Positions 17,164 through 26,254 of a stretch of 64,000 bases of DNA are shown one piece after another. The stretch is from Burkholderia cenocepacia (GTDB lineage: Bacteria; Pseudomonadota; Gammaproteobacteria; Burkholderiales; Burkholderiaceae). The stretch's first letter is position 1. Each line of letters opens with the position of its first letter. Location: positions 248,001 through 312,000 of the forward strand of contig NZ_CP060041.1 in NCBI RefSeq assembly GCF_014211915.1, read 5' to 3'. Both the position numbers and the translations under genes were made by a program. The notes under the pieces are model-generated. The model saw only the letters and a program-made list of their open reading frames with translations. It did not search any database and had not been told where the DNA came from.

Positions 17164-18555
17164 TCAGGATCGCGTCATGTCAAGCGGCACGACGTATCGG
17201 TCGAAATCTGCCAGCGCAACGAATCCCAGCGCATTCGCGACTTCACGCAGCGATTTCCCTTCGCGGTGGGCCGTCTTCGCAACGATCGCTGCGTTGTCGT
17301 AGCCGATATGGCGATTGAGCGCGGTGACCAGCATGAGGTTCTTTTCGAGGTTCTCGTCGATCTGCTGGAGATTGGGCTCGATGCCGACCGCGCAATGCAC
17401 GTTGAACGCGTGACACGCGTCGGCGAGCAACGTGATGCTCTCCAGTACGTTATGGACCATCACGGGTTTGTACACGTTGAGCTGGAAATTCCCCTGACTC
17501 CCGGCGAATGCGACAGTCGCGTCGTTGCCGAATACCTGCGTGCAAACCATTGTGAGCGCTTCGCATTGCGTCGGATTGACCTTCCCGGGCATGATCGACG
17601 AGCCGGGCTCGTTCTCGGGAATGTGGATCTCGCCGATCCCGCAGCGCGGCCCGCTTGCAAGCCAGCGAACATCGTTGGCGATCTTCAACAGCGCCATCGC
17701 AAGCGTCCGGATCGCCGCGGACGTGCTGACGAGCGCGTCGTGCGCGGACAGCGCAAAGAACTTGTTGGCCGACGACCGGAACGGATGACCTGTGAGTTCT
17801 CCAATGATTGCCGCGCACGTGTCACCGAACAGCGGATGCGCGTTTAACCCCGTTCCCACAGCCGTGCCACCGATCGCGAGATCGTACAGGCCAGTCAGGT
17901 TGGTTCGGATCGAGGCTAGCGAATAGTCGATCTGCTTCACCCAGCCGCCAATCTCCTGCCCGAGTGTGATCGGAGTCGCGTCCTGCAAATGCGTGCGCCC
18001 CACCTTCACGACGTCGAAAAATCGCTCGGATTTCTCCAACAACGTATCGCGCAACGCCATCACGCTCGGGAACAACACGTCGAATAGTTCCGTGACGACT
18101 GCGATATACATCGCAGTGGGAAATGTGTCGTTCGACGACTGGCCGCGATTGACGTGATCGTTCGGATGAATCGGTGTCTTGCTGCCGAGCACCCCACCCT
18201 TCATTTCGATTGCGCGATTGGAGATGACCTCGTTGACATTCATGTTCGACTGCGTTCCGGATCCAGTCTGAAACACCACCAGAGGAAAATGCTCGTCGAG
18301 TGCCCCGGAAATCACTTCATCCGCCGCCTCAGAGATCGGGATGGCGATCGCTTCCGGCAACTCGCCGAGTTTGAGGTTCGCGAGCGCAGATGCCTTCTTC
18401 AGGATGCCCATTGCACGGATGATCGACCGCCCCCACTTGAAGCGGGATTGGCCGATCGGAAAATTGATAATGGAGCGCTCGGTTTGTGCACCCCAGTATT
18501 TGTCCGACGGGACCTGGATGGGACCCATCGAATCTGATTCGATACGCATGCTCAT
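17164..18555 (-). CDS. fumC: Class II fumarase (FumC-type)
   Basis: A 463-residue class II fumarate hydratase, close to the usual 460-470. All family blocks are present: [74 protein letters not shown], and the flexible [16 protein letters not shown] signature loop. It therefore looks catalytically complete and is much closer to FumC than to aspartase or argininosuccinate lyase. I chose the ATG at 18555; one at 18549 is also possible. Its place inside a phosphonate-type cluster is unusual: it may supply or consume fumarate/malate, add a nucleophile to fumarate, or be a resistant copy protecting the host. Confidence 0.88.
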   Translation of the reverse strand: MSMRIESDSMGPIQVPSDKYWGAQTERSIINFPIGQSRFKWGRSIIRAMGILKKASALANLKLGELPEAIAIPISEAADEVISGALDEHFPLVVFQTGSGTQSNMNVNEVISNRAIEMKGGVLGSKTPIHPNDHVNRGQSSNDTFPTAMYIAVVTELFDVLFPSVMALRDTLLEKSERFFDVVKVGRTHLQDATPITLGQEIGGWVKQIDYSLASIRTNLTGLYDLAIGGTAVGTGLNAHPLFGDTCAAIIGELTGHPFRSSANKFFALSAHDALVSTSAAIRTLAMALLKIANDVRWLASGPRCGIGEIHIPENEPGSSIMPGKVNPTQCEALTMVCTQVFGNDATVAFAGSQGNFQLNVYKPVMVHNVLESITLLADACHAFNVHCAVGIEPNLQQIDENLEKNLMLVTALNRHIGYDNAAIVAKTAHREGKSLREVANALGFVALADFDRYVVPLDMTRS

Positions 18556-18711
18556 TAACCTCGATTCAGTAGCTCGCCGCAGCGAGAGGTGGACTTGTTC
18601 ATTTGACGAAGCAAGATTCGAATGCATTCGCCGGCCGGTGTCCGCAGCTTCCATATCCGGCCTCGCAGGTCGCGCCGGTGTGCGCCGCGTTCGGCTTGTT
18701 TCACCGGCCCA

Positions 18712-19542
18712 TCACGCGTGGAGCACCGACGCCATTTTTCCAAGGTGCTCGCAGGCCCGGATCACATACTCGTCGGACAGCATGCCGATACGGCGATAAT
18801 TGATCTTTTGGTTCGATGCTTCCGCATAGAGCGTCAGCGCGTCAGCCGCGTGCCTGAAATGCCGCGCTTCGACGCTTCCGCAATGCACGCTCAGAAACGA
18901 CGCTATCCGGTTGACTTCGGTCGCCGTAACCGAGAACGACTCGCGGATCCATTTCTTCCACATCGGCGTCATCAGGTTGTATTCGCCCGTGTTGAACAGC
19001 TCGGTCATCGCCATCATTTCAATGGCCTCGATCAGGTCGGGAGCGAGCGGACGCTTCTGTCCCACCCATGCAGAAAATTCCTTCGTGACGGGATCGAGAA
19101 ACCGGTCCTGCAGACGCCAGTTGTCAGAACCGCAAATGGCAGTTGCCATCCGGTGATACAGCTTCGAGTGGTGCGGATGTCCGTGCAGCTCGCCGAGACC
19201 AATATCCTCGACGATAATCTCGCCGCAGTGTCGCGCGGCTGTCAGCATCTTCACCTTGTTCTGCTCGGCATCGAGCGACTCGGATTCCTGCAGGAGTCGC
19301 ACGATGATGCTCGATACGGCATGGGCGGCGCCGTCGGGGCTACGCCATCCGCAAAAGAAGGTACAGAGCGAGTCGGCGGACCATTTTCTCGACGTGATTC
19401 CTTCATAGGTTTTTCGGTATTCGCGCAACCTGTCGCGATTGTTTTCAAAGCCAGTCAGCAGCGCATCGACGAGCTGCCTGTCCTCCACATCGACCAGTGC
19501 GTCGTTGACGTAGTCGATGAAAGCGTGCGTCGAATGTTCCAT
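18712..19542 (-). CDS. Haem-oxygenase-like diiron oxidase (HDO), copy 1
   Basis: A 276-residue all-helical protein that resembles haem-oxygenase-like diiron oxidases (iron-containing redox enzyme family), which perform N-oxygenation, decarboxylation or desaturation in natural product pathways. Likely iron ligands follow the HDO pattern: E112 and H125 before MATAICG, E181 in the middle helix, then VH-x-G-x2-E-x2-HF-x-HA (H220, E225, H228). The same pattern is found in the second copy at 21018-21839. An AAGGAGG site precedes the ATG at 19542. It lies between the aminotransferase and fumC. A TenA or PqqC role is less likely given the duplicated, clustered context. Confidence 0.7.
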   Translation of the reverse strand: MEHSTHAFIDYVNDALVDVEDRQLVDALLTGFENNRDRLREYRKTYEGITSRKWSADSLCTFFCGWRSPDGAAHAVSSIIVRLLQESESLDAEQNKVKMLTAARHCGEIIVEDIGLGELHGHPHHSKLYHRMATAICGSDNWRLQDRFLDPVTKEFSAWVGQKRPLAPDLIEAIEMMAMTELFNTGEYNLMTPMWKKWIRESFSVTATEVNRIASFLSVHCGSVEARHFRHAADALTLYAEASNQKINYRRIGMLSDEYVIRACEHLGKMASVLHA

Positions 19543-19659
19543 TGTCTTCCTCCTTGATTGATGAACGTTTCGATCGTGATGAGACTTGCCGGGCCGGCGC
19601 ACCATGTCAGCACTACTCCGCAAGCCGATCGCACCGCGTTCTGGCGTCAGCCATCGAGT

Positions 19660-20889
19660 TCAATCGACGTCGATTTCCGCAATGAATTGGCCGAGGCGCA
19701 TCAGGCCTTCGGCCAACTCTTCGTGCTCGATTGCATAGGAGATCCGAATGCAGTTCTGATCACCGCAGCCGGCGCCGGGAACGACAGCGACGTGCGCTTC
19801 CGTCAGCAGCAGTTCGGCGAGATGGTCGACATCGCGGATCCGCTGCCCGCGGTAGTGGTGGCCCAACTTTCCGGAAACATCAACAAACAAATAGAACGCG
19901 CCTTCCGGCGGTGCATATGCGATGCCCTCGATCCGGTCCAGAAACGCGCGTGCCTCGGTCAGTTGCCGTTCCAGGAACTGGTTGATCTCTGCAATGAATG
20001 CTTCGGAGCCGGACGTGATCGTACTGAGCGCCGCGTACTGCGACAGGCTGCTGGGGTTTGACGTTGTATGTCCCTGCAGGTTGTGCATCGCGGATATCAC
20101 GTGTGCTGGCGCACACGCGTAGCCGACACGCCAGCCGGTCACGGCCTGACTTTTCGAAAACGAGTCGACGAGGACGGTCTGTTGCCTGAGCGGCTCGAAA
20201 AGCGACAGAATGTTGTGATGCTCGTGGGGGCGCCTGACGAGATGCCGGTAGCATTCGTCGAACACCACCCAGATTTGGCGGTCGAACGCGAGCCTCGCGA
20301 TTCCAAGCAATTCTTCTCGCTGATAGACGGTTCCCGTCGGATTGTTGGGCGTGTTGATCACGATCATTCGGGTTCTGTCCGTCAGCACGCTCTCGACCGC
20401 ACGCCGGGTCAGCCGGTACTGATCGGTTTGCGTGTCGACGCAGACGGCCGTTGCACCGGCGAGTCGGATCTGGGTCGGAAAAGTCTCCCAATAGGGCGTC
20501 GGAACGATCACTTCGTCGCCGGGGTTCAGCAAGACCATCGACGCATTGAAGAGCGCCTGCTTTGCGCCCGCCGTTACGGCGATCTCGTCTGCCGTGAACA
20601 GGGTCCCGCATCGCCGGCTCACGCTTTCCGCCAGCTTTTCACGGAGCTGAGGCAATCCGATCGGGGGCGTATAGCGATTGCGCCGGCTTTCCACTGCATC
20701 GATCGCGCCCGCCTTCATCGGCGGACAAGCATCTAAAGAAAGCTCTCCAGCGGCGAAATTGATTACCTTGATGCCACGGTCCTTCAATGCGTTTGCTTTG
20801 CTGCGCATGCTTGACGTGCCCGGTGCGGTAATGCTCCGCGCACGGTCCGACAGCGGCAACTCGATTTTCGGGAGGTCGCGTGTATTCAT
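19660..20889 (-). CDS. Class I PLP-dependent aminotransferase
   Basis: A 409-residue fold-type I aminotransferase (aspartate aminotransferase I-gamma-like). Visible are INFAAGELSLDACPPM near the N-terminus, TAGAKQALFNA, NTPNNPTGTVY, and the PLP lysine in SFSKSQAVTGWRVGYA; the C-terminal Arg that binds the substrate alpha-carboxylate is in NCIRISYA. Within this cluster it is the natural candidate to convert phosphonopyruvate to phosphonoalanine, an aspartate analogue (inference). The ATG at 20889 has only a weak ribosome site. Gaps of about 120-130 bases on both sides separate it from the HDO genes. Confidence 0.87.
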   Translation of the reverse strand: MNTRDLPKIELPLSDRARSITAPGTSSMRSKANALKDRGIKVINFAAGELSLDACPPMKAGAIDAVESRRNRYTPPIGLPQLREKLAESVSRRCGTLFTADEIAVTAGAKQALFNASMVLLNPGDEVIVPTPYWETFPTQIRLAGATAVCVDTQTDQYRLTRRAVESVLTDRTRMIVINTPNNPTGTVYQREELLGIARLAFDRQIWVVFDECYRHLVRRPHEHHNILSLFEPLRQQTVLVDSFSKSQAVTGWRVGYACAPAHVISAMHNLQGHTTSNPSSLSQYAALSTITSGSEAFIAEINQFLERQLTEARAFLDRIEGIAYAPPEGAFYLFVDVSGKLGHHYRGQRIRDVDHLAELLLTEAHVAVVPGAGCGDQNCIRISYAIEHEELAEGLMRLGQFIAEIDVD

Positions 20890-21017
20890 GTCGTTGTAGG
20901 CGAAAACCTATGAGATCAGGAGCCACGGCAAGGCGAGCCGGTCATCGGCGGCGCCTCATGCTTAGTGATACGAATTGAGTCGGACGGGTCCTGATCCCGG
21001 CCCGCCCTTGCGCTGTG

Positions 21018-21839
21018 TCAGACGAGCGCTTGCGCACACTCGCGCATGACGGTCGCCTTGCGGCGCAGGTAGTCCTGGAACAGTGTCGTCGCGGCCGACT
21101 CGTCGATCGTCACCTGCATCGCGTCGGCGAACGCATTGACCGCCTGTACGGCGTGCCCGAAGTGGTTGCTCTCGGTGCCGCCGGTATGCACGGTGACCCA
21201 CGCGACGATGTGACGCACGCGATCGGCCGGAATGCCGACGTGCGTGTGGAACCAGGATTTGTAGAGGTCGTGGATGAACTCGACTTCGCCGTGCGTGTAA
21301 ACCTCGTGAACCAGCGTGGTCAGCAAGCCGATGAGGAGATCCCGCTCCTTCAGCCGCTGACGATCCGTCCAGTCTTTGAATGCCTGCGCGGACGGAAGGC
21401 AAGCGGACTTCAGCAGCCATGTGTCGTCACCGCACGCAGCCGTCGCCATCGTATAGAAGAGATCGGCATGGAGCACACCGCCCAGCGCGCCGAGATCCTC
21501 ATCGGTGATGCGCTGCAGGCTGGCGCAGACGTCATGAAGCTGGTTCGACGCCGCCGAACCAGCTTCGGAGCGCGCGAGCAGCGTGATCCGGTTTGCAAGG
21601 CCGGAAACGCTCGCCGCGGAATTGTTGGTCTTTGACCAACTGGCAAAAAACGTGCGCAGCGCCGACGCCGGATAGCTACGCTCGGTCAACCGGCGGAATG
21701 CACTTTCAATGTCCCGAAGCGTCTCCTCCTCGGCCGAGAAGGCCGCAACGAGCGCATCCTTCAGGACTCCGCCTTTCATCTCGTGAAGCACAGGCGTGAC
21801 GATATCGAGCAACCCCGCTTGCGATTGAAACGTTTCCAT
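21018..21839 (-). CDS. Haem-oxygenase-like diiron oxidase (HDO), copy 2
   Basis: A 273-residue paralogue of the HDO-like protein at 18712-19542. The two share E-D-x-G, then HADLFYTMATAACG aligned with the H125 region, E179 and E185 in EVYTHGE, and VHTGGTESNHFGHA aligned with VHCGSVEARHFRHA; H218, E223 and H226 are the likely second half of the diiron site. GGAGAGAAAAGG precedes the ATG at 21839. It is the first biosynthetic gene after the MFS gene, 37 bases downstream. Two HDOs with a lyase-type enzyme recall fluopsin C biosynthesis, where two iron enzymes act in series on one amino acid, but the substrate here must differ. Confidence 0.7.
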   Translation of the reverse strand: METFQSQAGLLDIVTPVLHEMKGGVLKDALVAAFSAEEETLRDIESAFRRLTERSYPASALRTFFASWSKTNNSAASVSGLANRITLLARSEAGSAASNQLHDVCASLQRITDEDLGALGGVLHADLFYTMATAACGDDTWLLKSACLPSAQAFKDWTDRQRLKERDLLIGLLTTLVHEVYTHGEVEFIHDLYKSWFHTHVGIPADRVRHIVAWVTVHTGGTESNHFGHAVQAVNAFADAMQVTIDESAATTLFQDYLRRKATVMRECAQALV

Positions 21840-21876
21840 CCTTTTCTCTCCGGTTCCAGGTGTGATTTGAAGTGAA

Positions 21877-23073
21877 CTACCGAGTCAGCCGCACTTCGGG
21901 TGAGCGCGGTCTGCTTGCGCTGGCGGGAGGCATCCCGCGCCAGAAGAAAAACACGAGTGCACCTGCGATCGCCTGCGCACCGACGACGAATGCAACGCAG
22001 CCCGCCCAGCCCCAGCGATTCCATGGGGGGACGGGCAGGACCGAGCCGAGACTTCCGCCAAAGTAATAGAAGGACAGGTAGATGCCGATCGCCGTCGATC
22101 TTGCACCCCGTGCCACCCGCGAGATGAACGCATTGGCCGACGCCTGCTCGACGAACACCGCGGTCGAACTGAGCGCGAGACCGGTCAGGATCGCGACGAC
22201 ACTGTCGGACAGCGTCAGCAATGCCCCGACGATCGCGAGTACGGCCGCCGCGATGGCGAGATCGCGCGGGCCGCGTTGCGCCGCGACGCGGCCCGCCAGC
22301 GGCGTGACGACGACTGCGACGAGAAATACCGCATAGATCGCGCCGATCTCGACCGTATTGAAGCCAAATGGCGCACTGGCCAGTCGCAGTCCGACGAAGG
22401 TGAACGTCGCGACCTGCGATGCGAGCACGCATGCGCCGACCAGAAACGACGCCAGCAACGGGCCGTGCGTCAAAAGCTTCCAGCGCGGCGTCGATGCGCC
22501 ATCGTCGTCCGGGCACGCGGCGCCGGACGCCGGCAGGCACGCGTGGATCGCAAGGCCCGTTGCGAGACACAGGAACGCGATGAAATCGAGCGCGTGACGC
22601 CAGCCGAACGCAGACGTCAGGATATTGGTCACGAAGCGCCCGGCGAATCCGCCGAGTGTCGTGCCGGCGACGAAGAGCGCACTGACCTCCGTCGCCGCGT
22701 CGTGGCTGAAGATCTCGCCGATGCAGGCGATCGAGATCGCGAAAATGAACGGCATCAGCATGCCCGCGGCAAATCGGGCGGCGAGGAACGACGAAAAGCT
22801 CGCCGCGTGCGCAGACCAGAGAACGGGGAGCGCGCACGCCACGGCGGCGCACGAAATCACCGTCTGGCGATCGAAGCGGGCGGCCAGCGCACCGACGAAC
22901 GGAGCGATAATGGCGACCGCCAAGGTGGTAGCGCTGATGCCCTGGCCTGCTTGTTCGGCGCTCACGCCAAATGCCGCGGCGAGTTCGTGCAGGATGCCCT
23001 GAGTCGAATAAAGATTGAGAAAAGCCGCAAACCCACACAGGAAAAATGCGAATCGGATGGTTCTGTTGCCCAC
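21877..23073 (-). CDS. MFS transporter of the phosphonate-like cluster
   Basis: A 12-helix MFS protein of about 398 residues if the GTG at 23073 is the start (VGNRTIRFAFFLCGFAAFLNLYSTQGILHELAAAFGVS). The frame stays open far upstream, but that extension is Arg-rich and overlaps the divergent LysR, so I excluded it. GALAARFDRQTVI is motif A-like, and the layout recalls YnfM/AraJ-type exporters. It is first in the leftward run, 37 bases before the HDO copy 2, and divergent from LysR. Export of the cluster product is the simplest role. Confidence 0.75.
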   Translation of the reverse strand: MGNRTIRFAFFLCGFAAFLNLYSTQGILHELAAAFGVSAEQAGQGISATTLAVAIIAPFVGALAARFDRQTVISCAAVACALPVLWSAHAASFSSFLAARFAAGMLMPFIFAISIACIGEIFSHDAATEVSALFVAGTTLGGFAGRFVTNILTSAFGWRHALDFIAFLCLATGLAIHACLPASGAACPDDDGASTPRWKLLTHGPLLASFLVGACVLASQVATFTFVGLRLASAPFGFNTVEIGAIYAVFLVAVVVTPLAGRVAAQRGPRDLAIAAAVLAIVGALLTLSDSVVAILTGLALSSTAVFVEQASANAFISRVARGARSTAIGIYLSFYYFGGSLGSVLPVPPWNRWGWAGCVAFVVGAQAIAGALVFFFWRGMPPASASRPRSPEVRLTR

Positions 23074-23168
23074 GGGGGATGCCCTATCTGGTTTGCGTGA
23101 CAGTCTGACGAGTGGGCGACACGCGTGCCAATACTGTTTTCGTGGCCATTGATACCGAAAAGACAAAA

Positions 23169-24062
23169 ATGCTCGACCTACGCCGCCTCCGCTATTTCGT
23201 GACCGTCGCCGATGAATTGCACTTCGGACGCGCGGCGTTGCGTTTGCGTATCGCCCAGCCGCCTTTGACGCGCCATATCGCGGCGCTGGAATCCGACCTC
23301 GGGATCCGCTTGTTCGAACGGTCGACACGTGCGGTGCAACTCACGCCGGCAGGCGCGCTGTTTCTCGAACACGCGAGGAGCGTCATTCATGCAGTCGACG
23401 AGGCGGAGGCAACGGCGCGCAAGATGGCGCAAGGTATGGTCGGCCGCGTCGTGATCGGCTATGCGAGTTCCATTCCGATGTCCGACGCGTTTTCGAACAT
23501 CATCCGCAAGGTGAGTCGCAGCATGCCGGAAGTCGAGCTGGCGTTTCGGGAAGTATCGACCGCCAGTCAACGCCAGCAAATCTCCGGCGGTACGATGGAC
23601 GTTGGATTCGGTTGGGCCGCGCCGAAGACGTCCGAAGCAGGCATCGGGGCCCTCGTCGTTTCGCGGGAGCCGCTCGTCGCCGCGGTTCCCGCCCAAAGCC
23701 AATATGCGGGTAAGGCAACGATCGAGTTTCGTGAACTCGTCGAGGAGAACTTCGTCACGTTTCCGGCGGGTTACGGTTCCGCGCTGAATGCGGCGCTCGA
23801 GGATCTGTGCGCCCATGAGGGCGTTGTGCCGCGAATAGGGCCTACCGCGTCGCAGATCACGACACTGGTGTCGCTGGTGGCAGCGGAACGCGGCGTCGCC
23901 ATCGTGCCCAGCTTCACGTCGACGTTGCAACGCTCGGGCGTCGCTTACGTGCCGCTGGCGGGGCCGCATGTTCTCGAATTGGTCGTCACATGGTCCGAAC
24001 CGTTCTCGTCAACCTGCGTCGAACAGTTCATCGCGTTCGCCAGGTCGATCGCGGGCGGCTAG
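23169..24062 (+). CDS. LysR-family regulator of the phosphonate-like cluster
   Basis: A 297-residue LysR protein (CbnR/CatR-like N-terminus MLDLRRLRYFVTVADELHFGRAALRLRIAQPPLTRHIAALESDLG). The effector domain begins at GRVVIGYASSIPMSD. The ATG at 23169 gives the normal LysR N-terminus; an upstream in-frame start at 23112 would add an unusual tail. It is divergent from the MFS gene heading the cluster, with about 95 bases between starts, the classic LysR arrangement. Its stop overlaps the stop of the convergent MFS at 24059-25264 by three bases. Confidence 0.88.
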   Translation: MLDLRRLRYFVTVADELHFGRAALRLRIAQPPLTRHIAALESDLGIRLFERSTRAVQLTPAGALFLEHARSVIHAVDEAEATARKMAQGMVGRVVIGYASSIPMSDAFSNIIRKVSRSMPEVELAFREVSTASQRQQISGGTMDVGFGWAAPKTSEAGIGALVVSREPLVAAVPAQSQYAGKATIEFRELVEENFVTFPAGYGSALNAALEDLCAHEGVVPRIGPTASQITTLVSLVAAERGVAIVPSFTSTLQRSGVAYVPLAGPHVLELVVTWSEPFSSTCVEQFIAFARSIAGG

Positions 24063-25264
24063 GCTTCCAGGCCCTTCTTTACGTACCACGATAACGGCAG
24101 CGTCAGCAGCAGAACCGAGGCCAGCGCGAGCAGCGCGGTCGGAACGCCCGCGATGTCGCCCAGACGGCCGAAAAGAACCGGCGACAGCGCGCCGCCGCCG
24201 ATCGTGCCCGTATAGAACAAGGCGAACGCCTGCTCGCGCTTGCCGACACCGGCCAGCTCCGGCACGACACCGTAGAGCACGGACGATGTCCCGTTCAGCG
24301 CCAGTCCAAGCAGCGGGAGCATCGCCATCATCGCGAAGAGCGGCGAGAACACGGCGAGCACAATCAACAGTGACGTGGCGGACTCCGTGAGCCACACCGT
24401 CTTCATCATCCCTATGCGCGCGCCCAAATAGCCGCAGAACAACTTGCCGAACGCGCCGCCCACGAACAGCAACGTCAGCGCGAGACCGATACCGGCAGTG
24501 CCGGCTCCCTTGTTTTTGAGCAGGAACGGCAGGAACGTCAGAAAGCCCATCCGCACGGCACTGTCGAGGGTGCCGGTCGCAAGCAGCGCGCGCAAGCCGC
24601 CGGACGAACCGTTGCCGATGGCCGCTTTCAGCGTCTTGTCGCGCGCCGCTCGCGACCCGTCGCGCGACGGAATCAGCCACCACAGCAGGCCCGCTGAAAT
24701 CACGCCCAGCAGGCCGATCAGCGTGGCGCCGGTTCGCCACGTCACCACCGTCAACAGCAGGCCGATCAGGCCGGGTATCAGCGTCTTGCCGATGTCTCCG
24801 GAGAAGTTGTATTGGGCCAGCGCCTCCTTCACGCCTCCGCCTGCCTCGTAGGAATCGGTGACCATCGACGACGCGAGCGGATGCTGCGTGCTTGCGCCCA
24901 GTCCGCCCAACACCAGCGCGATCAGCAGTACCGTCAGCCCACCGGCCTGACCCGCGATCAGATAGGCCACGCCCGCGAGGGCGGTCCCGGCCACCAGCAA
25001 ACGCTCCCGCCCCCAGCGTCGCGCTGCCCGGCTGGCGAGCAACTGGAAACCCGCCATCACGCCGGAATAGAGCCCGCGCAACAAGCCTATCTGCGCGTAA
25101 TTGATCGCGAACTGCACCTGCCAGATCGGCAACAACACGTAAATGACGTCGGTCAACCCGTCGTGCACGGCATGCGCACCGCAGGCGGCAATCAGCGAGC
25201 GGCGACGGGACGGATCGGGACCATTCGGCGTATCGAGAGAGACTTCGTTTTTCAAATCGCTCAT
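24059..25264 (-). CDS. MFS transporter, Fsr (fosmidomycin resistance)-like
   Basis: A 401-residue MFS carrier. The first helix reads AHAVHDGLTDVIYVLLPIWQ, which recalls the histidine/aspartate-containing first helix of Fsr-type exporters; later segments include LGGLGASTQHPLASSMV and YNFSGDIGKTLIPGLIG, also Fsr-like. Fsr pumps fosmidomycin, a phosphonate, so a homologue next to a PEP mutase cluster would suit a phosphonate exporter. This match is from memory of the family and should be treated as tentative. The ATG at 25264 (MSDLKNEV) is preferred to one 14 codons upstream. Confidence 0.65.
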   Translation of the reverse strand: MSDLKNEVSLDTPNGPDPSRRRSLIAACGAHAVHDGLTDVIYVLLPIWQVQFAINYAQIGLLRGLYSGVMAGFQLLASRAARRWGRERLLVAGTALAGVAYLIAGQAGGLTVLLIALVLGGLGASTQHPLASSMVTDSYEAGGGVKEALAQYNFSGDIGKTLIPGLIGLLLTVVTWRTGATLIGLLGVISAGLLWWLIPSRDGSRAARDKTLKAAIGNGSSGGLRALLATGTLDSAVRMGFLTFLPFLLKNKGAGTAGIGLALTLLFVGGAFGKLFCGYLGARIGMMKTVWLTESATSLLIVLAVFSPLFAMMAMLPLLGLALNGTSSVLYGVVPELAGVGKREQAFALFYTGTIGGGALSPVLFGRLGDIAGVPTALLALASVLLLTLPLSWYVKKGLEA

Positions 25265-25670
25265 TTCGTTGATTGTGTACCGAATGTCGGTTTTGGTTCG
25301 CCGCAATGCTGAGTCAATGGCTTGAACCGCGACCTGATTCGGATGGAAGCACCGTGAAAATGCCGCGGGCGAATCGGCACTCCGGACTTCGACCTGCGCT
25401 TCTGGTTATAGACAATATCGAGGTACTTGCCGATCGTGCACTGTGCCCGACCCAGCGTGATGAATCGTGGATGATAGACCAGAACGCCATTCTGGCGTCC
25501 ACCGAGAATTTCGCGTGGCGCATTGTCGTGGTAATGATCGCGACGACTTATCGATGCCTATGTGTTGAATTGGCTGATGATCGATTTGGAGAATCGGTGC
25601 GCTACAGCCAGAACGTCTGGTCGTTGCACTTGCCCGGATCGACGCTGCGCCCTTTCCACGCAAGCACGAC
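25265..25670. other. Intergenic region, MFS to DinB
   Basis: About 400 bases between the start of the Fsr-like gene and the end of the DinB-type gene. It should hold the leftward promoter of the transporter. The short frames on both strands have no recognisable protein motif. I see no hairpin with a T-run. Confidence 0.4.
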
Positions 25671-26159
25671 TTACCTCAGCGGAAAATACGTGACATCCAG
25701 AGCCGGCGGCGCAACGTGCGTTTGCGACAGCAACGCATGAACCTGGCCGCGATGGTGGGCGTGATGAAGAAAAATGTGGGAAAGGACGAGTTGAAGCGGC
25801 TTTCGTTGCGGCGTTCCGTCCATGCTCGTGTAGTTCACCTCCGTCTCCAGGTCGCCGCGTGCAACCGCGCCGATGATGCGGACAAGCCGCTCATCCTCGC
25901 GTTGCCGTTCGGCACGCAGGCTTTCAAAATCCTGGCAGACGACGAAGTCCAGCGACGGGATGTCGTGCCCTTCCCCGGAGAGCCGGCCGAGCCAGATACG
26001 GTCGGTGGCAAGCAGATGATTGAGCGTGTTGTGGATCGACCCGAACGCACAGGCGCGCGCAAGAAAATACGCCGCCGACGGAAGACGGGCGCATGCTTCA
26101 TAGAGAAGGCCATTCGCCCAGACGGTCCAACGTGCCAGCATCTCGAAGTGGTTCCCCAT
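25671..26159 (-). CDS. DinB/DUF664-family protein
   Basis: A 162-residue four-helix DinB-like protein. The family metal-binding histidines are visible: the helix SIHNTLNHLLATDRIWLGRLSG carries the first, and SHIFLHHAHHRGQVHALLSQ the C-terminal pair. DinB-family proteins include thiol-dependent transferases and stress proteins, mostly of unknown substrate. It is divergent from the LysR at 26255 with a 95-base gap, so that LysR is its likely regulator. Confidence 0.82.
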   Translation of the reverse strand: MGNHFEMLARWTVWANGLLYEACARLPSAAYFLARACAFGSIHNTLNHLLATDRIWLGRLSGEGHDIPSLDFVVCQDFESLRAERQREDERLVRIIGAVARGDLETEVNYTSMDGTPQRKPLQLVLSHIFLHHAHHRGQVHALLSQTHVAPPALDVTYFPLR

Positions 26160-26254
26160 CGCCGTTCCCTTGTCTTTTGATTCCGTCCGGATAATCTAGG
26201 GGCCCGGATGATCCCTGTCGATGGCGTTTTTCTTATCACCCATAAGGCCTGACG

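Noticed and set aside
18712..21839. TenA/thiaminase or PqqC identity for the two helical proteins
   Set aside because: No thiamine or PQQ genes nearby, and the shared Glu/His ligand pattern fits diiron oxidases better.
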